Source: Plasmodium coatneyi (lineage: Eukaryota; Apicomplexa; Aconoidasida; Haemosporida; Plasmodiidae). From it: a stretch of 64,000 nucleotides of DNA. The notes below the pieces were generated by a model that saw only the letters and a program-made list of their open reading frames with translations, searched no databases and was not told where the DNA came from. The stretch spans positions 1,054,001 through 1,118,000 of the forward strand of contig NC_033569.1 of assembly GCF_001680005.1 (NCBI RefSeq), written 5' to 3'. Shown here piece after piece: positions 47,702-57,576 of the stretch (positions are counted from its first letter, which is position 1; every line of letters begins with the position of its first letter). The position numbers were made by a program, and so were the translations under genes.

Positions 47702-49061
47702 AGCATTGGAATGTAATGTTCCCCCCTGAGAATTGTAATTAATGTGTAATGTTTCCTTCCCCTCCCCCCTCCCCACAGAAGGAAGGGAAGGGAACAATAA
47801 ATAAATGACCACCATGCAAAGTCCGCACACAAAGTCTGTACACACAGTTCGCACAGTTCACACACAGAATTCATAGAGTGTGTAAGGGAATGAAATGAAA
47901 TATTTTTTTCTTTTCTATTTTGCTTAACTTTTTTTATTTTCCCCCCTATATTTTTATTTTGCTTTATTATTTTACTTTTTTATTTTTATTTTTTTTTTAA
48001 CTTTACTTTAATTTGTATGTTTGAGTAGCTTCATAAGAGAAAGAAATATACTCCCAAACGAAGGGCGAAAAAAGAAAAAAAAAGGAGGAATTTAAAAAAG
48101 AAAGAAAAGAGAAAGGGAATAAACAAAAATTATTATTGTTAAGCGACCATAGAAGAGGAAGAAAGGAGGAAAGAGTAATGTATAGGAACTATTATCATGG
48201 TGAGGTTGTGCTTAAATTCTCTCTCCCTATTACTTATAAGTTTAAACAGTTCTTTGCATTGTACGTTTCCTTCATTCCTTTTATAAAATCATGTTTCTTA
48301 TAAAATATGATTAAATGTGCACATATAGAGAAGAAGGGGTAGAATGCTGTGTAAGAAAGTTATACTATATGTATATATGTGAACAATTTTTTAATAACAA
48401 CCCCCCTTTGAAAAATAACAGTAGAGCTCGAAATGAATAATGCGAACAAAAATTACAGTAAAGGGAGAATTATAGTGTAAGGTCAATAATAATGGGAACG
48501 ATAAAAACAATATAATAATTGTTCCCAAGGGGGTAGAATCACCCACAACCTAATAATGAAATAATAATAATGATCATAAATAAATGAAGTGAGCATATAA
48601 GAGATTTAAATCATTCCCATATATTCTATTTTCTGCAATTACTGTAGCACCTTTGCTCTTATTTCCACATTAACTATATATATATATATATTACAGTTCA
48701 ATACACATATGTAATGTGCCATCGTTACACCTAAAAAAAATAGGATGATATATATATACCCATTAATGGGAAGAAATAAAGTGTATAATATGTATTTGTA
48801 CGTTGCAATCATCACCGGTGGGAAGTTCATTCAGAATTTGTACAAAAAGAATTTTTACATGCAAAAAAAAGTTCTATGCAATACAAATTTGTACATGCAA
48901 AAAAATTCCTATATAAAAAATTTTTATGCACATGTAGAACACATTCTACATGTATATATATGTGTATATAGTAGTAAGCACATAAACACATTTTATACAT
49001 AACATATATATAAAAATTCACATTATATACATACACAAAAGAACACACGAACACATTAACA
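47702..49061. other. Region upstream of KIR-F
   Basis: Pyrimidine-rich block (47890-48010), A/G-rich block (48060-48120), AT-rich sequence, TGTGCACA at 48316, and an ACATGCAAAAAAA-type short repeat (48850-48925). No gene is seen. Confidence 0.6.
48316..48323. promoter_or_regulatory. TGTGCACA palindrome upstream of KIR-F
   Basis: Exact copy in GATTAAATGTGCACATA, almost the same context as the copy at 23718; 739 bp before KIR-F exon 1. Confidence 0.35.
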
Positions 49062-50567
49062 ATGTCGGGGGAAGGGCAGCAATATCTAGGGGTACATTCT
49101 CTTTTTTTTAAAGTGCATATACATAAATGTTAAGTGAATAATAACTCATTCATATTGTGGAATAGAAATAATAATAAAAGTATGCAAAGGAAACATATGT
49201 ACATTTATACCCATCATACTTGTAGGAGGCGAACTTAGCGCAGTTGACTTCAAAATTGATCTACGATAAGTTTGGGGCAGGGTCAAAGGGATGTTTCAAC
49301 AGTGCAGAAATTGAGGGAATCGAAGAAGGAAATGTAAAGGGGAAATTAAATGCATGCCCCGAAGTTAAAGATGAGATCGAAAAAATTACCAACGTATTGT
49401 GTTATGTAACTGAAAGGAAAGAGGAGGAAGCAGAGCAGGAGGAGGATTATGGAGGCAGTGAATATGGGCCGGACGACTCATTGGCTATTGCATGGTGCGA
49501 TTTTTTATATTATTGGTTAGGTGAACTTGTATGGACTAAAATAGGTAATACAAATAGTACTAAATTCTTAGGTACCATGCAATGTATATATGACGCATTG
49601 CAAGAATTTAAGGTTCCAAACAATTGTACACTTATGTACACGGACACTACCATTGACAAAACACTCTTCACTAATCGAAAATTAGTATTCGACTTCACCT
49701 TTGACTATGAGAAAATAAGGGGTCTCCTACATCAATTTTACAACTCCTGCGACCAAGGTTATTACAACCACCTCCAAAATGCAGAATCAGCATTTCAAGC
49801 TGTACTTACTGATTGTAATAGCGGAGGGGATAAAGGACCCAAAGGGGCCAAATGGGACAAAGATCCCTACTGTAGGAAATTCAGGAACACCTTTGATGTA
49901 AGTAATGGTCAAAACCCACTCACTTTAACAGAAGGTGGATCATATGAAGCACCACAAACAACTTCATCAGAAAAAACTGGCCAGGATGTTACCGTTTATA
50001 AGAACGTTCAGTTAGAACTGAACTTTGCATCTAAAGCGAACCCCACTGCAAACATTGTTTCTTCCATACTCGGCGTATTGGGTGTACCAACGGCTGCTTT
50101 CCTTTTATATAAGGTAATAGTACATACAATTACCACTATATATTTCAAATATACCAATATACGTATATATAGATGTATATGTATATATATGTGTATATAT
50201 TTATATATATGTATATATATGGACATATATATATATGTATGTAGATATATATGTTACATCTATGTAATTCATATTTCAACCCGCCTCCTTTCATCCTTCA
50301 TATTAGTACACTTCCTTACCTTCTTTGTTACGTACACAATTTGGAAGTAAACAAACAGGAACGGGGAAAAGGTCCATTAGGGGAGAATTCGACACATTCA
50401 CCGAAGGTGCCTCAACGTTGGATTCAAGCGAATACTCAACAGTAGCTACAAAAGCATCTACAACAGATGCAGCATCTACCATCTATAATGGTGAACGACC
50501 ACCCAGAAGAACAGGAAGAACAAATATGCCAAATCGCCGGAATAATATACGCTATCATCGCATGTAA
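49062..50567 (+). CDS. KIR: KIR-F, KIR/PIR family protein
   Basis: Exons: 49062-49091 (MSGEGQQYLG), 49226-50113, 50307-50567; 392 residues, phase 0. Exon 1 closely matches that of KIR-E (M-x-GEG...LG). Exon 2 begins EANLAQLTSKLIYDKFG and has a KIR ectodomain with an acidic insert (ERKEEEAEQEEDYGG), FLYYWLGELVW at about residue 96, KLVFDFTFDYEKI and YCRKFRNTF. A TM follows at the end (NIVSSILGVLGVPTAAFLLYK). Exon 3 begins YTSLPSLLRTQFG, as in the pseudogene (YTSL), and ends NIRYHRM. Intron 2 is short and TATATG-rich. Exported-type gene 2 lies 1163 bp downstream on the same strand. Confidence 0.93.
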
Positions 50568-51729
50568 GACACCAATCCATGCACCATTAAATGTAACACC
50601 ATTAAATGTGTAATGTCATGCCCTTCCTACTTCCTCCCTTCCATTAATTATAAATAGTTTATGCAATGTGTTACCCTACCTTTTGCCCTTTTCCTTTTTT
50701 TCGTGCATTCATTATAAAGTAGGGTGTGTGCAATATTTTATATATATATAAAGAAAAGAAGAAAGGGAACAAACAAATAAATATATTGTTGTTATTCTAT
50801 ATATATGAAATGTGCCACACACACATATATAATATTATGCAACAAGTACATTTATTACACGTATAAGTAGAAGTAAGTACAAAAATAATGGACAAGAGTG
50901 GAACATGGTACTTTATAAAAGTTAATCCTAGTATACAGAAAAGCATTCCATTAGCCCCTGCACCTAACCCCTAAACCCTAAGCACCAGAACAGTGTACAC
51001 CTAAGAAGGAAAAAAAAACATTGCACCCTCTGAGCACATAAGAAAACTAAAATATTCCTTTCCTAACTGTTTTATTTTTTTTTCACCGTTGTATCTAAAA
51101 TAAAGGGAGCAAATTCCGAGCACACATGCGCAAACACATGCGCAAACACATGCACATATACAACACAACGCTGTACAACTACACATCTATATATATATAT
51201 ACATATATAATGTTAATGCTCAAAATATGTGAGCATAATTTGCTGCTCCTCCTTCATTTATTACACACCGTTAGAAGAAGAAGTAGAATGGGGAGGGAGT
51301 GTGGAGGCAACAAATATATAATGAGAGAGAAAAAAGTGCTCACATTATTTATTTGTTTTTCTCTCTATACAAAAATATTGACCACTCGTTTAACTTAATT
51401 TTTAAAGAGTATAAAATGTAATAAATTCAATTTTTTTTCATTCTTTTAAATTATTATATTTTTCGTACTAATTCTTGTACATTCCAATTAATTTTAAATT
51501 CTAATTTTAAAATTTAAAAAAATAAGAAGTACACTTTTACACACCCCATTAAAATTTAAAAGAAGGAGCTGAGCGTGAATAATACTTACACAGGAATGAT
51601 TCTATTTAATGTTTACTAAAAATATATAGAAAAAAAAATAATAACACAATCTACTAATGTAAATTAGAAAAAGGAATACACTTTTTTTCTAAACTACTTT
51701 CATTTTAAAAATAAAAAAAAGAAGAAAAA
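50568..51729. other. Spacer between KIR-F and exported-type gene 2
   Basis: It contains CTAACCCCTAAACCCTAA (50963-50981), resembling the P. knowlesi telomere heptad GGGTT(T/C)A read on the other strand. An ACACATGCGCAAAC repeat (51122-51155), a TTACACACCGTTAGAAGAAG block (51262) and AT-rich upstream sequence follow. The order matches the KIR-C/exported-type gene 1 spacer. Confidence 0.65.
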
Positions 51730-52593
51730 ATGATATCTTCCGTAAAACTTCCAATACTCATACTTACCTATACCCTGTTCTTTTTCTGCTATTTCGCGCC
51801 ATGTACCAACCAGCACCATGTAAGATACGAAATTGTTACGCACCTAAAGAAAAAAATTTCATACATTCATTACAGCTAACTTTTTACGCTCCTTTCACTA
51901 AAAATAGAAGAAAAGGAAAAAAAAAATTTTTTTTTTTTACCCCTATCACCTTTCCTCTTTTTTTTTTAGGTGAATGCAATAAGCACATCATCAAAGAAAG
52001 GAACAAGTAATAATAATGGTAGGGGAACAAGCCAAGTGGGCACTTTAGATGGAAGTCTTAGCGAATCATTAAGTACTGCACTGGAAGTAGGAACGGAACA
52101 GGAACATACATTCTCAGGTAGTTACAATGGAAGTTCTTATGAGGACAGCAGTCTTGATGGAATATGTGAGGAACTGGATTCGAAGGAGCAGTCCCGTAGG
52201 TCACAATATATGAAGAATAAAACAAAAAGTGGAAGTGTATGTAATGGATTAAAGAAATTGCTTAGTAAATTGGCATGTTGTAAAATTAAAAATAGAACCC
52301 TATTACCCCTTATGTTGACTTCTTCAGTTGCGTACCCATTAATTCTGCTTAATGTGGTCACAATTGCTTTTTCTATTCTAACAAAGGGTTTTAGTAATAA
52401 TCCGGACCCAATTATGGTGGGCGTAATGATTTTTGCAGTTCCTGCAATTCTAGGTTTAATTTATTTTGGCATATTATATTGGTTCTATCGTTCGAAAGTT
52501 TGGATTAAATGTATCACAGAAAATGAAGAAATACAACAATGTCTCAGGAAAAGAGAACTTGCAGAAATAGGGCAGCTGAGGAGTAGGAAATAA
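51730..52593 (+). CDS. Putative exported two-TM protein 2
   Basis: Exons 51730-51819 and 51970-52593, phase 0, 237 residues. Exon 1 is a signal-like hydrophobic segment (KLPILILTYTLFFFCYFA) ending TNQHH, directly at the donor GTAAGA. Exon 2 is S/T/G-rich (GTLDGSLSESLSTALEVG), then acidic, then basic with cysteines (KLLSKLACCKIKNR). Two TM segments follow (LLPLMLTSSVAYPLILLNVV about 146-165, and VGVMIFAVPAILGLIYFGIL about 190-209). The tail is charged. Position, intron site, length and TM layout match exported-type gene 1, while the sequences are strongly diverged. No clear PEXEL is seen at the usual position. The family is not named with certainty; it may be a Plasmodium exported protein of unknown function. 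Confidence 0.8.
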
Positions 52594-53202
52594 AAAAGTT
52601 GTGTCATTTATTTTTTCTTCCAACCTTTTTTTTGTTGGAACAATGTTGTACATTATATCAGGATTTGATGAATCTGGTACATGAACCCTTTATATAGCAC
52701 TCTATTTTTTTGTATATGAAGTTGTATATTATGAATATTCTACAAGGTTTGTTCCTTTTTTTTTTTCCTAATACACTTCTTTTTTCCTTAAATATACACA
52801 AATGCTTTTCCGAATACACACATAATTTTGTGTGAAAAACTGTACTGTCTGTTTATACATATAATCAATTCTTTATTAATATTATTATAATAGGAAGAAG
52901 AAAACATATTTAGGAGAAAACATACTTTTAAGGAAGAGTGGAGGAGGAGGAAAGGGGAACAACATTACCTTCCTGTACTTTAGACATACACACATATATA
53001 TATGTGTAGGTATATATGTATATGTGTGTATATGTAAATATATATGTGTAAACATATATATATATATATACATATATGTAGAAGCACATAATCTTTTTAC
53101 CTTCCATATGTGTATATATATATATATGTATATGTATATGTGCTTACTTATATACTAAAAACCCTAAACTCTAATTAAAACGAATGTAGAATGTCTACGA
53201 AT

Positions 53203-53340
53203 GGACACGAATGAACGAATGGATTAAACGAATGGATTAAACGAATGGATTAAACGAATGGATTAAACGAATGGGTTAAACGAATGGATTAAACGAATGG
53301 GTTAAACGAATGGATTAAACGAATGGAATGAACGAATGGC
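53203..53340. repeat. 13-bp tandem repeat CGAATGGATTAAA
   Basis: About nine consecutive units; two carry GGGTTAAA instead of GGATTAAA. It is preceded at 53155-53174 by AAACCCTAAACTCTAA, a degenerate telomere-like stretch. Confidence 0.9.
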
Positions 53341-53873
53341 AACATTAAATTAGTGAATTAATATGTCTGTTGTGTGATTCTAAACATATAAATTGCTAAT
53401 GTAGAAATAATGTGGTTCTACATACGCAAATTTCTCATATATATATAAAATCTTTTTCATATACATATATGCGTGTGTGGGGAAAAAAAAAATAATTACT
53501 TCGTATTTTAGGAAGTATAATGAATATAACATATATATAGCATATATATATATATAGAATGTACATATATATGTATGTATGTAGAACTCATATTTTTATG
53601 TCCTTCCACCCCTAACACCCCTTTTTTTTTTTTTTTTTTTTTCCTTTAATATAAACCACTTTTCTTTAGTATGAATAACCATTCTTGGGGAGGGAGAAAT
53701 AAAAAGGAAGGGAAGGTTGTTATTATTGGAATCTTATGGGAAAGAGGTGTATGGCAATGTGTATTAATGCAGAAATACACATATTTCCTTATTAATAATG
53801 TATGCAGTTCTTTATGTTATATATATAATTAATGTACTTTGTGAGTTGAGCTATCCTACTTAGTATGAATAGG

Positions 53874-53881
53874 TGTGCACA
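53874..53881. promoter_or_regulatory. TGTGCACA palindrome upstream of KIR-G
   Basis: Exact copy about 600 bp before KIR-G exon 1. Confidence 0.3.
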
Positions 53882-54482
53882 ATAAAGGGAGGGGAGAAGT
53901 AGAATGTATTCTCTCTATGCACACGCATATATGAACAGCGTACTACACATATATGTACTATATTATATATGGTAAAAGAAATATTTTATTAATTCTTATA
54001 GCACATAAAATAAACACATTAATTAATAAATGTATCATAATATTTTTGTTCAAAGGGAGGAAATATTATGTTCTTATATAAGCAATAACTTTGTGAGGCA
54101 AATAATTGTATAGTGTTCCAAATAATCGCATAAGGTTAAATAGTACGGAATGTAGGGTGTGTATAAGGAATATGCACTTCTATTCCTTCCTTATTCTATT
54201 ACTTCAGCACATCTGCATGAACTATATACATGAGTATTTAATATATATGTACATAGAATACTACTATGTTACTTTGAAAATTGAACAGTGTGTACTAATT
54301 AAGGGAAGTGAAAAATTCCATATACTTACAATCATAAAAGAAGCAAAATTTTTATATACTTCCGTTCCCTATACTAAATGTATAAATAAAGAAAAATTTC
54401 AATATATAAATTCTATTACATGTACACAAAAATATACATAAACAACAACAGAAGAAGAAAATATATACAACACACATAAACA

Positions 54483-56967
54483 ATGTCACCAGAAGCACAG
54501 GGTACAACATTAAAGGTTAGTCCCTTCCTTAGATCTCCTTCTCTTCCTTAGACCTCCTTCCTTCCTCCTCCCTTAGACCGTTGCTTAGACCCATTCTTTC
54601 CTTCCTTAGACCCCCTCCTTCCTTAGACCATTCCTTCCTTTCCTCTTCCTACCATTCCATTATAAATAATGATGTATATATAATATATACATTATTCTCT
54701 ATGCAATAATACACACACACAATATGAATGAAATAAAAATCATGTAGATAAACACATTGGAAATACACATATTTATATATTCCACTCTTTCTTGTCAACT
54801 TTACATTTGCAGGAGTACCTTTCAAATCAACTGTATTCGAAGGTTTATTTCTATGATCTATTTGGAGCGAGCGATAGAAACTGTACAGATGGATGCGCGA
54901 GTCAAATTAAGAGTTATCTACAAAGTAGTACTGAGACAAGTTGCATTGATAAAATTCAGAAAGCAGTGTGTTATGTGGACAACATGTACAAATGGAATGA
55001 CAGCTTATTCAATAGTAATCGTTGTCAATTTCTGTTCCTTTGGATAGGAAATATATTATCCGAGGGTCTTAATATAAAGGAACATTTCAGGACCACGTTA
55101 CCTTTTATTTGTCAAAAAATAAAAGAAACATATGGGGAAAGTGGATGTACACTTTTTTGCCCTGGCAACATCCCTTGGGACACTTTCAAACATATGAAAA
55201 CAATATATGAATTCCTCTATGACTATAACACCATATATACTCTTACACGGGAGCAGAGGAACGCATGTAATGCTGCATATTCTGTTTATCTGAGTGAAAT
55301 TGGTACAGCGCATAAAGGAGTATCTGCACATTGTACAAGCCACAAAAGTGATGATTACTGTACGCAATATTGGACATCAACCAGGCAACAGAGAATTCAA
55401 GCAAAATTACAAGAATTGCAGTGTCCTCCAAAACCTGAAGTGGAAGTTAAGGCACAGGACTGCACGGCATGTCCCCAGACGAGGGATGAAACACAAACTT
55501 CCCACACTAACAACCTTCCTTCCACCACTACCACTGTCCTTTCTTCCATCTTTGGTACCTTAGCAACCATAGGTACCCCTTTCTTATTATACAAAGTAAG
55601 AATCCAAGAATTTCAAAATTTAAAAAATAAAAAAATTGAATCATTTAACAACCTACCTTCCACCCATAGCAACCTACCTACCAACCCTAACAACCTTCTC
55701 CTTCCACCCCTATCAATCATCCTTGCTAACACCACTAACAACCTTCCCTTACAGCAACCACCACCCTTAATACAACCTTCCTTCCACCTACCACCACCAT
55801 CCCTTACAACCCACCTACCACCACCATCCCTTACAACCCACCTACCACCACCATCCCTTACAACCCACCTACCACCACCATCCCTTACAACCCACCTACC
55901 ACCACCACCCTAACAACCCACCTACCACCACCACCCTAACAACCCACCTACCACCACCACCCTAACAACCCACCTACCACCACCACCCTAACAACCCACC
56001 TACCAGCACCATTCTAACAACCCACCTGCCACCACCACCCTAACAACCCACCTGCCATCACCACCCTAACAACCCACCTACCACCACCACCCTAATAACC
56101 TTCCTTCCACGAACCACCCACCTAACAACCCTTCCTACCCACCTACCACCACCATCCCTTACAACCCACCTACCACCACCATCCCTTACAACCCACCTAC
56201 CACCACCATCCCTTACAACCCACCTACCACCACCCTAACAATCCACCTACCACCATACCACCCTAACATAACCTTCCTTCCACCTACCACCCCTAACCTT
56301 CTTTCCTTCCACCACCACCCTAATAACCTTCCTTCCACGAACCACCCACCTAACAACCCTTCCTACCCACCTACCACCACCCCTAACACAACCTTTCTTC
56401 CACCCCTAACAATCATTCCTTCCACCCCTAACAATCATTCCTTCCACCCCTAACAATCATTCCTTCCACCCCTAACAATCATTCCTTCCACCCCTAACAA
56501 TCATTCCTTCCACCCCAACTACTTCTAACACAACCTTTCTTCCACCCCTAACAACATCTTACTTCCACCTAACAACCCACCTACCACCATCCTAACAACC
56601 TTGCTTTCACCTACGACCACCCTAACAACCTTTCCTTCCACCTACCACCACCCTAACAACGTTCCTTCCTTCCACCTACCAGCCCTAACACAACCTTCCT
56701 TCCCTTTAGTATAAACCATGGTCTTCTTGGTTTGGTAACAATTTCAATGGAAGAAGAAGAGGAAAAAGATCTGCCGGGCGTGAAATAGACACATTTACAG
56801 AGGCTTCCACAACGGATTCAACCATAGCAGATTCCACAGAAGTGTCTACCATATATGATAGATCACCCAAAAGAGGAACACGAACAGGAGCAGGAACAAA
56901 TACCACAAATAATAATAATACACGAGGTCATCGACAAAGAACGAATGTAGGTTACGGTAGTATGTAA
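54483..56967 (+). CDS. KIR: KIR-G, KIR/PIR family protein
   Basis: Exons: 54483-54515 (MSPEAQGTTLK, donor GTTAGT), 54813-55595, 56710-56967; 357 residues, phase 0. Exon 2 starts EYLSNQLYSKVYFYDLFG and has KIR cysteines (CTDGCASQIKSYLQ, ETSCIDKIQKAVCYVDN), FLFLWIGNILSEG in place of FYYWLG, KTIYEFLYDYN and DDYCTQYW, then the TM (TVLSSIFGTLATIGTPFLLY). Exon 3 begins YKPWSSWFGNNFNG, almost as in KIR-B, and ends NVGYGSM. Intron 2 is unusually long (1114 bp) because of a C-rich minisatellite. A CTCCCCCTCAAGAGGGGGAG hairpin (57038-57057) lies in the 3' flank. It converges with SICAvar-3. Confidence 0.93.
55625..56705 (+). repeat. C-rich intron minisatellite, KIR-G intron 2
   Basis: Long arrays of CCACCTACCACCACCATCCC / TTACAACCCA and CCACCACCCTAACAACCCAC units, a (CACCCCTAACAATCATTCCT)n block at 56398-56515, and degenerate flanks. 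It is the largest such array in the window. Confidence 0.92.
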
Positions 56968-57576
56968 TCTAACACCGTCGCTGTGTAACACATTTGGAAT
57001 GTAACACTAATTTGGAATGTTGAATGAGTGCGTGCCCCTCCCCCTCAAGAGGGGGAGCGACATAAATAACCACCATAGAGCTTATATGCAGTGTAAGGAA
57101 CAAAAAAAAGAAGACACTTTCTTTTTTTTCCTCCATTCCTTTTTCTTTTTTTCTTTTTTTTTCCTTTTTTTTTTCCTTTTTTCCTTTTTTTTTTTCCTTC
57201 CTTCTTTTTTTCATATTTTTTCTTCCTACATTTGTATGTATTAATAACTCTGCATGAAGGGAAGAATACTCCCAAAAAGGGGCGCGGAACATATAAAAAA
57301 AAAAAAAAAAAATACGCATCTTTTCGAAAAAAAATATACGGGTATTTAAAGAAAGATAGAAAAAATTACAAGCATAAAAATTTTTGTAACAAAATGAATA
57401 AGCATTTTTTTAAATCTGCTATAAAAAAAAATTTTACCAAACAAATCAAAATAAAATAGGGTAAAAAAAATTTTTTTCTTCCACTTATATCAGGTACACA
57501 TGAAAGTAAACAATTTATCTACCATAAAAAAAAAAAACGAAAAAAAAACAAAAAAAAAAAAAAGAAAAAATATTTA
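56968..57576. other. Convergent 3' region, KIR-G / SICAvar-3
   Basis: A GC hairpin at 57038-57057, a long pyrimidine tract (57115-57225), A-runs, and the SICAvar 3'-flank block (57285-57480) also seen at 26270-26460. No gene is seen. Confidence 0.65.

Larger units (their letters stand above)
52594..54482. other. Region between exported-type gene 2 and KIR-G
   Basis: A CCAACCTTTTTTTTGTTGG hairpin just past the stop (52621), TA/CATATG microsatellites (52990-53140), the 13-bp repeat at 53203-53340, a T-run (53620) and TGTGCACA at 53874. No gene is supported. Confidence 0.6.

Noticed and set aside
50963..50981. True chromosome-end telomere
   Set aside because: Only about two degenerate heptads, with genes continuing on both sides; at most an internal telomere-like remnant.
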